5,678 nucleotides of DNA, taken from contig JBAZFO010000055.1 in assembly GCA_041653315.1 (NCBI GenBank), positions 1-5,678 of the forward strand, in the 5' to 3' direction. Position numbers and translations under genes: made by a program. How positions within the stretch are numbered: position 1 is the first letter of the stretch; each line of letters opens with the position of its first letter. Source of the stretch: Candidatus Micrarchaeia archaeon (GTDB lineage: Archaea > Micrarchaeota > Micrarchaeia > Anstonellales > JAHKLY01). Shown one piece after another: positions 1 to 5,514 of the stretch. The notes under the pieces are model-generated. The model worked only from the letters and a program-made list of their open reading frames with translations, made no database searches and had not been told where the DNA came from.

Positions 1-2
1 AT

Positions 3-74
3 GGAACAATATCTGTAATAACAGATGGATATGAATACAATATAACAACATCTATAGAACAAAAAAAGAAATAA
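3..74 (+). CDS. C-terminal end of a gene entering from the left (unidentified)
   Basis: The third forward frame is open from the left edge and reads GTISVITDGYEYNITTSIEQ followed by three lysines and TAA. The alternating hydrophobic/polar residues suggest beta strands, and the lysine-rich tail is a common way for a protein to end. The other two forward frames stop within about 35 bases, so this is the only plausible forward coding frame. NIT is an N-glycosylation sequon, which would matter only if the protein is exported. Only 23 residues are visible, so no family can be named. No poly-T terminator follows before the next gene, so some readthrough into the 148 gene is possible. It could also be chance open frame in A-rich DNA. 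Confidence 0.5.
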   Translation, partial: GTISVITDGYEYNITTSIEQKKK

Positions 75-100
75 ACAACTTATTAAACAATACCCATATG

Positions 101-114
101 GAAACCTTTATAAA
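101..114 (+). promoter_or_regulatory. BRE/TATA promoter of the 168-aa membrane protein
   Basis: GAAACC (101-106) fits an archaeal BRE and is followed directly by TTTATAAA (107-114), a near-consensus box A. Placing the transcription start about 26 bp downstream of the box centre puts it near 134-138, giving a leader of only 10-14 nt that begins at or just before the GGTGAT ribosome site. Confidence 0.7.
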
Positions 115-136
115 CACAAAAAGACATAAAATTATT

Positions 137-142
137 GGTGAT
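137..142 (+). promoter_or_regulatory. Shine-Dalgarno GGTGAT for the 148 gene
   Basis: GGTGAT matches the complement of the conserved 16S rRNA 3' end (ATCACC) at all six bases and sits five bases before the ATG at 148, which fixes that start. The same nine bases ATTGGTGAT precede the winged-helix gene on the other strand. Confidence 0.75.
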
Positions 143-147
143 TTTAT

Positions 148-654
148 ATGAGATATAAACAAAACCCAGAAGACATTTCTATTCAAGATATTAAATTATA
201 TGGACCATTTAAAGGAGATAGATTAGCAAGAAGAAGACAAAAATTTTTGGTGGCATTTATTAAAGGACAAGAGGGTAATAAAGATATTAATTCTGAAGAT
301 ATACAAAAGGCTACTAAAGAATTAAAGAAAATAAGAAAAATAAGAAAGGGATTAATAGAAAAAAAACATGATAAAATATTAAATGGGATACTTATAGGAG
401 AAGGTATTTTATTAGCAGCATTTATATATAACCTGCATAAAAATATTGAAGAAACAATATTAGCAATTGATAGTTTCCAAAAATCACAAAATTATTCAGA
501 AGGTGTAGATGCAATAACAAAATGTTCTAAATTTATATATACCCTTTTAATTAGTACATATATTGGTTTTGCAGGAATTTTAGGGATTATGTTTAATCAA
601 CTAACAAGAAGTATTGAAAAATGGAAAAATAAATGGGCTGAAAAAAATCTTTAA
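148..654 (+). CDS. Two-helix membrane protein of unknown function
   Basis: 168 residues; family not recognised. Residues 1-76 are very basic and polar, with an RLARRRQKF cluster near 25-33 and a probably helical KELKKIRKIRKG stretch near 57-68. Two hydrophobic segments follow, about 77-96 (ILNGILIGEGILLAAFIY) and about 128-149 (KFIYTLLISTYIGFAGILGI), separated by a polar loop of roughly 30 residues. A short charged tail ends the protein (RSIEKWKNKWAEK). The positive-inside rule predicts both termini in the cytoplasm and the loop outside. There is no signal peptide or recognisable catalytic motif. The start is supported by the GGTGAT site and a TATA box at proper distances. It is a single-gene unit ending in a long poly-T tract and converges on the winged-helix gene. 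The basic N-terminal domain could contact nucleic acid, membrane lipid or a partner protein, but that is speculation. That the gene is real is fairly certain; its function is unknown. Confidence 0.85.
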   Translation: MRYKQNPEDISIQDIKLYGPFKGDRLARRRQKFLVAFIKGQEGNKDINSEDIQKATKELKKIRKIRKGLIEKKHDKILNGILIGEGILLAAFIYNLHKNIEETILAIDSFQKSQNYSEGVDAITKCSKFIYTLLISTYIGFAGILGIMFNQLTRSIEKWKNKWAEKNL

Positions 655-686
655 TTTTTTTTTCTTTTCTTATTTTTATCTCTTTT
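655..686 (+). terminator. Poly-T terminator of the 168-aa membrane protein gene
   Basis: Nine consecutive T follow the stop codon immediately (655-663), then further T-rich stretches interrupted by C and A up to 686. This is the usual archaeal intrinsic terminator, which needs no hairpin. Confidence 0.75.
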
Positions 687-693
687 AAAAAAA
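687..693 (-). terminator. Poly-T terminator of the winged-helix gene
   Basis: On the minus strand seven T follow the TAA stop directly. Together with the plus-strand tract at 655-686, the 39 bp between the convergent genes serves as back-to-back terminators. Confidence 0.55.
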
Positions 694-990
694 TTATAAT
701 TTAATTCCTTTTGAAATATCTTTTCTTAAATTTAAATTAGTATTATAAATCCAAGTGATGCCTTTTATACTCACTGCAATTTTATTGCTTTCTTCAAGGT
801 ATTCTAAAATTACTTTTAATGTATTGTGGTTTATTTGTTTTGGTAATTTTTTCTTTAAATCAGCAGTTGTAATCATACTATCTTTTATATTTCTCAAAGT
901 TTCCTCTACCATAATAACTGTATTTAAAGTTGGAGAATGAACCATTTTTTGAATTTGTACTGCTTTTATTCCTTTTATTTTTCCTGACAT
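694..990 (-). CDS. Small winged-helix DNA-binding protein, probable regulator
   Basis: 98 residues from the ATG at 990. Residues about 21-35 (TLNTVIMVEETLRNI) look like helix 1, 42-49 helix 2, 54-69 (NHNTLKVILEYLEESNK) the recognition helix, and 70-83 (IAVSIKGITWIYN) the beta wing. This pattern recurs in small archaeal winged-helix proteins. An extra basic segment, MSGKIKGIKAVQIQKMVH, precedes the domain. The open frame can be extended to a TTG at 1002, but that codon overlaps the GGTGAT ribosome site at 995-1000, which lies four bases before the 990 ATG, so 990 is the start. The gene lies 98 bp downstream of smc on the same strand but has its own TATA box, and a T-rich tract follows smc, so it is probably transcribed separately. 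A palindrome at its predicted transcription start suggests autoregulation. It is too short, with only one winged helix, to be a normal ScpB/Kite subunit. Confidence 0.85.
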   Translation of the reverse strand: MSGKIKGIKAVQIQKMVHSPTLNTVIMVEETLRNIKDSMITTADLKKKLPKQINHNTLKVILEYLEESNKIAVSIKGITWIYNTNLNLRKDISKGIKL

Positions 991-994
991 ATTT

Positions 995-1000
995 ATCACC
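995..1000 (-). promoter_or_regulatory. Shine-Dalgarno GGTGAT that fixes the 990 start
   Basis: On the minus strand TTGGTGATAAATATG places GGTGAT four bases before the ATG at 990. The upstream in-frame TTG (1002) and GTG (999) fall in or beside this site, so they are unlikely to be used as starts. Confidence 0.75.
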
Positions 1001-1024
1001 AATTGTTATTAACTAATAACTATT
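1001..1024. promoter_or_regulatory. Imperfect 24-bp palindrome, candidate operator
   Basis: AATTGTTATTA (1001-1011) and TAATAACTATT (1014-1024) are inverted repeats around a 2-bp centre with 10 of 11 bases pairing; the inner seven pairs (GTTATTA/TAATAAC) are perfect. It lies between the TATA box (1038-1045) and the ribosome site (995-1000) of the winged-helix gene, over the predicted transcription start near 1015. The heptamer ACTAATA occurs at 1012-1018 and again at 1029-1035, 17 bp apart. A repressor bound here would block transcription. Palindromes arise easily in A+T-rich DNA, so its role is inferred from position. Confidence 0.45.
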
Positions 1025-1037
1025 TGGTACTAATATG

Positions 1038-1051
1038 TATATAAAGTTTTT
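1038..1051 (-). promoter_or_regulatory. BRE/TATA promoter of the winged-helix gene
   Basis: The minus strand reads AAAAAC then TTTATATA (box at 1038-1045), a good BRE plus box A. Counting about 26 bp from the box centre puts the start of transcription near 1015 and gives a leader of about 25 nt carrying the GGTGAT site. Confidence 0.6.
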
Positions 1052-1057
1052 GGTTAG

Positions 1058-1073
1058 AAAAATAAAAATAATA
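1058..1073 (-). terminator. T-rich terminator downstream of smc
   Basis: The minus strand reads TATTATTTTTATTTTTC beginning 16 bases after the smc stop codon. Two runs of five T fit archaeal poly-T termination. It lies just upstream of the winged-helix promoter, so the two genes are probably separate transcription units. Confidence 0.55.
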
Positions 1074-1088
1074 CTCTAATTTGTTTTG

Positions 1089-4000
1089 CTATTCAATTGA
1101 TTTTTTAGTTTCATTTAACTCAATACCTAAAACTTGAGAATATCCTTTATCAGTCATAGTAACACCTAATGCTACATCTGCGCTTTTCAATACCTCATCA
1201 TTATGGGTTATTACTAAAAACTGAGTTTCTTTAGATAACTTTTTAATTAATTCAGCCATTTTCTTGGAATTTTCTTTATCAAGCGCAGCTTCTGCTTCAT
1301 CTAATAAATAAAATGGAGATGGTTTTGTCATTTGTATTGAGAAGATAAATAATAAAGCTAATAAAGATTTTTCCCCACCAGACATTGAATCTAAATATTT
1401 ATTTCTGTCTCCTTTTTTAACTTTTATCTGCAATCCAGATTCAAAAGGATCACTTGGTTTGTCTAAAACCAATAATCCTTCTCCCTCAAATACATAACCA
1501 AATAAATCTTTAAATTTATCATTTATTTTATAAAAAGTTTCCATAAATATTCTTTTCTTTCTTGAATCAATTTCATCTATCATAGTTAAAACAGCAGATT
1601 TTTCATCTTTTAATCTTTCTACTTTTTCTTTAACTTCTTCAATTTCTGCTTTTTTCTCTTCATACAATTCAGGCGCTTTAAGATTAACTTCACCCAATAA
1701 ATTTAATTTAGTTTCGTTTTCTTTTATTATTTCTAATAATTTTTCTCTGCTAACATCAAGCAATTCAATATCTTTATATTCTTCAAATTCTGCTTTTAAA
1801 TCTATTAATCTAGTTTCTGATTTTGCTTTACTTATTTCATAATCTTTCATTAAATCTTTTGATCTTTCAGCAGTGTGAATTAGTTTTCCTTTTTGTTGCG
1901 CAATTTCTTCTAATTCTTTATCTAATTTTTTCATCTCTTCCCAAACTGATTCCATTTTTTTGCTTATTTTAGTCATTTCTTGTTCAGCTTCTGCATGTTC
2001 TTTTTTATTAATTTCCATTCTCTTTTCTAATTCTTTTTTCTTTTCTTGTATACTTTTTAAATCTTCCAAAACTTGTTTTTCATTTTCTTTTATTTTCCCC
2101 AATGAAGTTTCAAGCATTTCTTTTTCTTTTTCTTTTGTAATTACTTCTGTTTTTTTATCAGATATTTTAGATAATATATCTGCGTATTGCTTCTGAACTT
2201 CAGTTTGTTTCTTTTTTTCTGATTCTCTTGCTTCTTTTATTTTTTCAGAAATTGATTCTTTTTGTTTATCTAAATTTGATAATTCTTTCTCTAAAGTAGA
2301 GATTTGTTTTAAATATTCTTTTTGATTCTCTTCTAATTCTTTTAATGCTTTTTTTGCATCTTCTGATTTTACTTTTGTTTTTTCTGAGCTTTTTGTAATT
2401 CCACCAAGCTCAATCATGATTTCTCTATATTTTAATTCCAAAGCATATCTTTCTTTTCTTTTCATATTTATTTCTTCTCTTAAATTTTCTAAATCCGAAT
2501 ATGCTTGTGTTCTATCTGCTTTTAAATTTTCTAAGGTTTTTTCTATCTTCTCTAATTTCATTTTTGCTGCTAAATTTCCTTGTGAATTTCCACCAGTTAA
2601 AATACCTGACTGATAAAAAACTTCTCCTCCAATCGTAACAATTTTACATGTTTCTTTAAGTTTTTTAGCAGTATCAATATTATCAACAACTGCTGTTGAA
2701 CCAAATGAATATTCCATTGCACTATAAAACTTCGGATCAAATTTAACTAAATTTATTAGGGAATTTACATATCCTTTTGCTTGTTTTACTTTCTGCGGGA
2801 TGTTTTCTCCTTTAACTGTTCTATCCAAGGGAATAAAAGTACATCTTCCTGCTTTTTCTTTTTTAAGAAGTTGAATTATTTTAGCAGCAGTATCTATATC
2901 CTCTACAATCACATAATCTAATTTTCCCCCAACTGCCCCTTGAACTGCATCTGAATATTCTTGGTCAAATGAAACTAATTCAGCTACTGTTCCGTATAAT
3001 CCAGGGATTTTTGATTTAATATCATCTAAAAACATTAATGTTGGATTTTTGAAAATTCCTTTTACTAAAGGTCTAAGATTAGCTGCACTTCCTCTTAACT
3101 CAATTAATTCTTTATCTAATTCTGCTATTAATTTATTTTTTTCTTTTTCCTTTTGAAATATTTTATCAGTATCTTTTTGAATAGATTCCATTTCTTTTTC
3201 TAATGAATCTTTTTCTGTTTCTAATTTTGTTGTATCTACATCCCCTTCATTTAGATTTTCTTTTCTTAAACTAATTATTTCTTTTATGCTGTCTAATTTA
3301 GCATTTAATTGAGCCATATATTCTTTTTTTGAATTTATTTTTTCAACTATACCATCCCATTCATTTTGTATTTTTGTAATATCAAAAGTTGATTCAAAAA
3401 CCTCTTTTGGGACTTCTTTTTCAAGTTTAGTTAATTCTTTTTCAGAAGAAGATATGTCTTTTGTTAAAATAGAAAGTTTATGTACTAATTCCTCTTTTTC
3501 TTTATTATATTTTACTTTCTCATTTTCTAACTTTTTAAGCTCTTTCTCTTTATCAGCTAAAGAATTTGTATCAACATTAATTGCAATTCTTAATTCTTCT
3601 AATTGTTTTAAAAGTTTCTCTTTTTTTCCATCTTTATTTATTTTATCTGTAAACTCACTTTTCTTTATTTCCATTTCTTTTATTTTCTTGTCAATTAATT
3701 CTGACTCCTCTTTTGTTAATTTCAATTTCTCTTCAATTTCTTTTATTTTTTCTATGGATTTATCATATTCTTTTTCTAATTTATCTAACTCAATAAAAAT
3801 CAATGAACCTCTTCCTCTTCTAAATAATTCTTTGGCTTCTTTATATTGCAAAGCAGCATCTTTTTCTTTTTCTAATTCATTAACAAATCCTTCTCTCTCA
3901 CTTAAAACAATTGAAGCATCATTTATTTTTTGCTGAACTTTATCTAATTCCCTTAAAGATTCTTTCTTTTTTTCTTCAAATTCTGATATTCCTGCAACCC

Positions 4001-4484
4001 CATCTAAAATTCCTCTTCTTTCTTTAGCACTCATTTCAACTATTTTTTGAACCTGGCCTTGCGCGATCACATTATGATTTCCTAATTCTAAACCTGCAGG
4101 CCTTATTGTTTCAAGAATATTTGTCCTTGTGGTTTTTTTTCCATTTAATCTGTATATTGTTTTTCCTTCTGGATCAATCGCTCTTCTAACTTCAATTGGA
4201 ATTCCATTTTCATTATTCGCAGATAAAGTTACTATCGCTTCTTTTGAATCAGAAAAAACTAATTCAGAAGTTTTTCTTGCCCTAAGCGCCTTAAGACTTA
4301 ACTCTCCTAGCGCAAATCGTATTGAATCTGATAAATTCGATTTGCCACTCCCATTGGGGCCTGCTACAGCTATAAAACCTGGAGGAAGCTCTAAATCTAC
4401 TCTTTTAAAAGATTTAAAACCGCGTATTTTTATTCTATTAATATAATTCTTAGTACAAGAACTCTCTTCTTCATTGATCGCCAT
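1089..4484 (-). CDS. smc: SMC chromosome-condensation ATPase
   Basis: 1131 residues, a little shorter than the roughly 1170-1190 usual for archaeal/bacterial SMC, but complete. It forms a dimer that entraps and extrudes chromosomal DNA, using ATP and normally a kleisin (ScpA). Domains: N-terminal ATPase half with Walker A GPNGSGKS (42-49); the conserved block IAQGQVQKIVEMSAKERRGI (Q-loop side); first coiled-coil arm about 160-470, very rich in K/E; hinge about 475-633 with YGTVAELVSFD near 497-507 and AVGGKL; second coiled coil about 640-965; C-terminal half with ABC signature MSGGEK (1034-1039), Walker B FYLLDE with catalytic E1063, D-loop AALD (1066-1069) and H-loop histidine 1094. All catalytic elements are present. 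The signature has Met in place of the usual Leu. A GTG at 4487 lies one codon upstream; the ATG at 4484 is preferred because it is 26.5 bp from the TATA centre, as for the pilin, implying a leaderless mRNA. No scpA or scpB is in the window. Confidence 0.97.
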   Translation of the reverse strand: MAINEEESSCTKNYINRIKIRGFKSFKRVDLELPPGFIAVAGPNGSGKSNLSDSIRFALGELSLKALRARKTSELVFSDSKEAIVTLSANNENGIPIEVRRAIDPEGKTIYRLNGKKTTRTNILETIRPAGLELGNHNVIAQGQVQKIVEMSAKERRGILDGVAGISEFEEKKKESLRELDKVQQKINDASIVLSEREGFVNELEKEKDAALQYKEAKELFRRGRGSLIFIELDKLEKEYDKSIEKIKEIEEKLKLTKEESELIDKKIKEMEIKKSEFTDKINKDGKKEKLLKQLEELRIAINVDTNSLADKEKELKKLENEKVKYNKEKEELVHKLSILTKDISSSEKELTKLEKEVPKEVFESTFDITKIQNEWDGIVEKINSKKEYMAQLNAKLDSIKEIISLRKENLNEGDVDTTKLETEKDSLEKEMESIQKDTDKIFQKEKEKNKLIAELDKELIELRGSAANLRPLVKGIFKNPTLMFLDDIKSKIPGLYGTVAELVSFDQEYSDAVQGAVGGKLDYVIVEDIDTAAKIIQLLKKEKAGRCTFIPLDRTVKGENIPQKVKQAKGYVNSLINLVKFDPKFYSAMEYSFGSTAVVDNIDTAKKLKETCKIVTIGGEVFYQSGILTGGNSQGNLAAKMKLEKIEKTLENLKADRTQAYSDLENLREEINMKRKERYALELKYREIMIELGGITKSSEKTKVKSEDAKKALKELEENQKEYLKQISTLEKELSNLDKQKESISEKIKEARESEKKKQTEVQKQYADILSKISDKKTEVITKEKEKEMLETSLGKIKENEKQVLEDLKSIQEKKKELEKRMEINKKEHAEAEQEMTKISKKMESVWEEMKKLDKELEEIAQQKGKLIHTAERSKDLMKDYEISKAKSETRLIDLKAEFEEYKDIELLDVSREKLLEIIKENETKLNLLGEVNLKAPELYEEKKAEIEEVKEKVERLKDEKSAVLTMIDEIDSRKKRIFMETFYKINDKFKDLFGYVFEGEGLLVLDKPSDPFESGLQIKVKKGDRNKYLDSMSGGEKSLLALLFIFSIQMTKPSPFYLLDEAEAALDKENSKKMAELIKKLSKETQFLVITHNDEVLKSADVALGVTMTDKGYSQVLGIELNETKKSIE

Positions 4485-4506
4485 CACTTAATATTATCAA
4501 CATAGA

Positions 4507-4515
4507 ATTTAAATA
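4507..4515 (-). promoter_or_regulatory. TATA box of smc, probably leaderless
   Basis: The minus strand carries TATTTAAAT, also found in the pilin promoter. The centre of TTTAAA (4508-4513) is 26.5 bp from the A of the ATG at 4484, where archaeal transcription starts are expected, and there is no Shine-Dalgarno clear of the start codon. Transcript and coding sequence therefore probably begin together. Confidence 0.6.
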
Positions 4516-4544
4516 TATTACTCTTATTTTATGAGAAGAAATTA

Positions 4545-4608
4545 TATAATTTAGATACTATATAATTTAGATACTATATAATTTAGATACTATATAACTT
4601 AAATCCTA
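4545..4608. repeat. Tandem array of a 16-bp unit upstream of smc
   Basis: The unit TATAATTTAGATACTA occurs exactly three times head to tail (4545-4560, 4561-4576, 4577-4592). A fourth copy at 4593-4608 (TATAACTTAAATCCTA) matches at 13 of 16 positions. The array fills much of the 161-bp gap between the pilin stop and the smc start, about 60-125 bp upstream of the smc ATG and just upstream of its TATA box. Each junction forms TATATAA, itself TATA-like. There are no unique spacers, so it is not CRISPR. It may be a cluster of protein-binding sites, a set of cryptic promoters, or a slippage-generated microsatellite-like repeat. The rest of this gap shows no gene. Confidence 0.9.
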
Positions 4609-4616
4609 CAAATTCA

Positions 4617-4637
4617 TTATAATATTTAAAATTATAA
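4617..4637 (-). terminator. A+T-only inverted repeat after the pilin gene, possible terminator
   Basis: TTATAAT (4617-4623) and ATTATAA (4631-4637) are perfect 7-bp inverted repeats around a 7-base loop, 9 bases past the pilin stop. On the minus strand there is no long T run, only a TTTT within the stem and loop. The stem has no G-C pair and would be weak, so a terminator role is only a possibility. Confidence 0.25.
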
Positions 4638-4645
4638 ATTAGTTT

Positions 4646-5152
4646 TTATTGGGATTCAATTTTAGTTTTTATTCTGCCAGAAACCCAGCGTTCATTCCCA
4701 GAACCGCCACCTTGTCTAAAATATTGCAGATTTATAAAAAAAGTTCTAATTTCATTTTCTGCTTCACCATTAAATTTTCCAGTTATTCTTATCGTATCTC
4801 CTGGATTTAATAAAGAATTAGTAGTTTGTACTATTCCATCTGCCCCTCCCCCATTAGCTATTAAAACATTTGAGGTTAAGTCTGTCATTCGTATATCTTG
4901 GATTAAAATAGGATAACCTAATCCATTAGATATATTCATATAAACTATGTATACACCAACATCCTGCTGACCTGCTGGTGTTAAACAAGGTAAATCAGGA
5001 ATTAAAGTACATTCTTGAGATATAATACTACCTCTATCTAATATACCTGACGAAAATAAAATAGCAATAATTACAAGGATTGTAAGTAATACCCAACCAT
5101 AAGTCATTAAATATTCCATGGCTGCTTGTCCTTTCTTATTTTTTCTATTCAT
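4646..5152 (-). CDS. Class III signal-peptide pilin-like surface protein
   Basis: 168 residues. The N-terminus is a class III (archaellin/pilin) signal: a basic leader MNRKNKKG, then QAAMEYLMTYGWVLLTILVI. Prepilin peptidase (FlaK/PibD/EppA type) is expected to cut after Gly8, leaving Gln as residue 1 and the conserved Glu at +5. The hydrophobic segment about 18-36 would be the pilus-core helix and the membrane anchor before assembly. The remainder (about 45-168) is a beta-rich exposed domain with Cys48 and Cys56, which could form a disulfide, an NIS sequon at 73-75, glycine-rich GGGADG and RQGGGSGNER stretches, and LNPGDTIRITGKF. The QAAMEYLMTYGW form is frequent in DPANN archaea. No archaellum or pilus assembly ATPase gene is nearby, so an adhesive or minor pilin is more likely than a flagellin. 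Its promoter is shared with the divergent 5206 gene, and it appears leaderless. Confidence 0.88.
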   Translation of the reverse strand: MNRKNKKGQAAMEYLMTYGWVLLTILVIIAILFSSGILDRGSIISQECTLIPDLPCLTPAGQQDVGVYIVYMNISNGLGYPILIQDIRMTDLTSNVLIANGGGADGIVQTTNSLLNPGDTIRITGKFNGEAENEIRTFFINLQYFRQGGGSGNERWVSGRIKTKIESQ

Positions 5153-5173
5153 ATATTAAAATTTAATAGAATA

Positions 5174-5183
5174 TATTTAAATA
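5174..5183. promoter_or_regulatory. Palindromic TATA box shared by two divergent genes
   Basis: TATTTAAATA is its own reverse complement. Its centre (5178.5) is 26.5 bp from the pilin ATG at 5152 and 27.5 bp from the ATG at 5206, so one box could position a transcription start at both start codons. On the minus strand CAAAAC precedes the box, a good BRE match. On the plus-strand side the flank is TAGAATA, a weaker match, so the pilin may be favoured. No Shine-Dalgarno is seen for either gene and the whole gap is 53 bp. Confidence 0.65.
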
Positions 5184-5205
5184 GTTTTGTTAAGTTAAAT
5201 TATTT

Positions 5206-5514
5206 ATGGTTGAAGATACATTATTAGGAAAAATAATAACTAAAACAGATTTACTCTCAAATACATTTGATAAAAAAGGAGAAGTCCTCTTATATGAAAA
5301 AGGATTTAAAATAGAATTTGAAGGAAAACAATCTAAAGCACCGTATAATTATATTCAAGATCTAGAAAAAGCTGGAAATGCAGCTTTAGGTAAAGTACAT
5401 GTAAGAATTAATGTTTTTGATATGTTAGGAATCAGTAATACTTATGAAATAACAATTCCAGATCAAATTTATTCTGTTCTTAAACGTCGCTGGGAAGAAT
5501 CTAAATTAGAATAA
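5206..5514 (+). CDS. Small soluble protein of unknown function, possibly PH-like fold
   Basis: 102 residues; not recognised with confidence. No signal peptide or membrane helix. The sequence alternates beta-like segments, GEVLLYEKGFKIEFEG (about 25-40), KVHVRINVFDMLG (about 63-75) and NTYEITIP (about 78-85), and ends in a probable amphipathic helix QIYSVLKRRWEESKLE. A strand-rich body closed by one C-terminal helix recalls small PH/GRAM-like domains, including the N-terminal part of archaeal CheF-type proteins; this is only a structural guess. No catalytic motif is visible. The start follows a 53-bp gap with a palindromic TATA box centred 27.5 bp upstream and no Shine-Dalgarno, consistent with a leaderless mRNA. 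The last 46 bp overlap, in antisense, the 3' end of the beta-CASP nuclease gene, so both C-termini are encoded by the same DNA. Confidence 0.82.
   Translation: MVEDTLLGKIITKTDLLSNTFDKKGEVLLYEKGFKIEFEGKQSKAPYNYIQDLEKAGNAALGKVHVRINVFDMLGISNTYEITIPDQIYSVLKRRWEESKLE

Noticed and set aside
11..26. Perfect inverted repeat ATCTGT-AATA-ACAGAT as a hairpin or terminator
   Set aside because: It lies inside the probable coding tail at 3-74, is not followed by a T run on either strand, and six-base arms are common by chance.
755..940. Plus-strand open frame opposite the winged-helix gene
   Set aside because: It is the antisense of a well-supported gene, has no ribosome site or promoter, and its hydrophobic composition is what reversing K/E-rich codons gives.
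694..990. Winged-helix protein next to smc as ScpB/Kite condensin subunit
   Set aside because: It has one winged-helix domain in 98 residues, whereas ScpB has two in about 180 or more, and it has its own promoter after a T-rich tract.
1960..4446. Several plus-strand open frames rich in Ser/Phe/Leu within smc
   Set aside because: They mirror the Lys/Glu-rich coiled-coil and ATPase codons of smc, have no start signals and resemble no protein.
4482..4487. GTG at 4487 as the smc start
   Set aside because: It would add one Met only; the ATG at 4484 matches the 26.5-bp TATA spacing seen for the pilin. The GTGAT here overlaps the start codon and cannot serve as a ribosome site for it.
4545..4608. 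Tandem 16-bp units as a CRISPR array
   Set aside because: The units abut with no unique spacers, are far shorter than CRISPR repeats, and no cas gene is present.
4646..5152. Archaellin (flagellin) assignment for the class III signal protein
   Set aside because: The exposed domain is not recognisably archaellin and no archaellum genes are adjacent; only the signal and core helix are shared.
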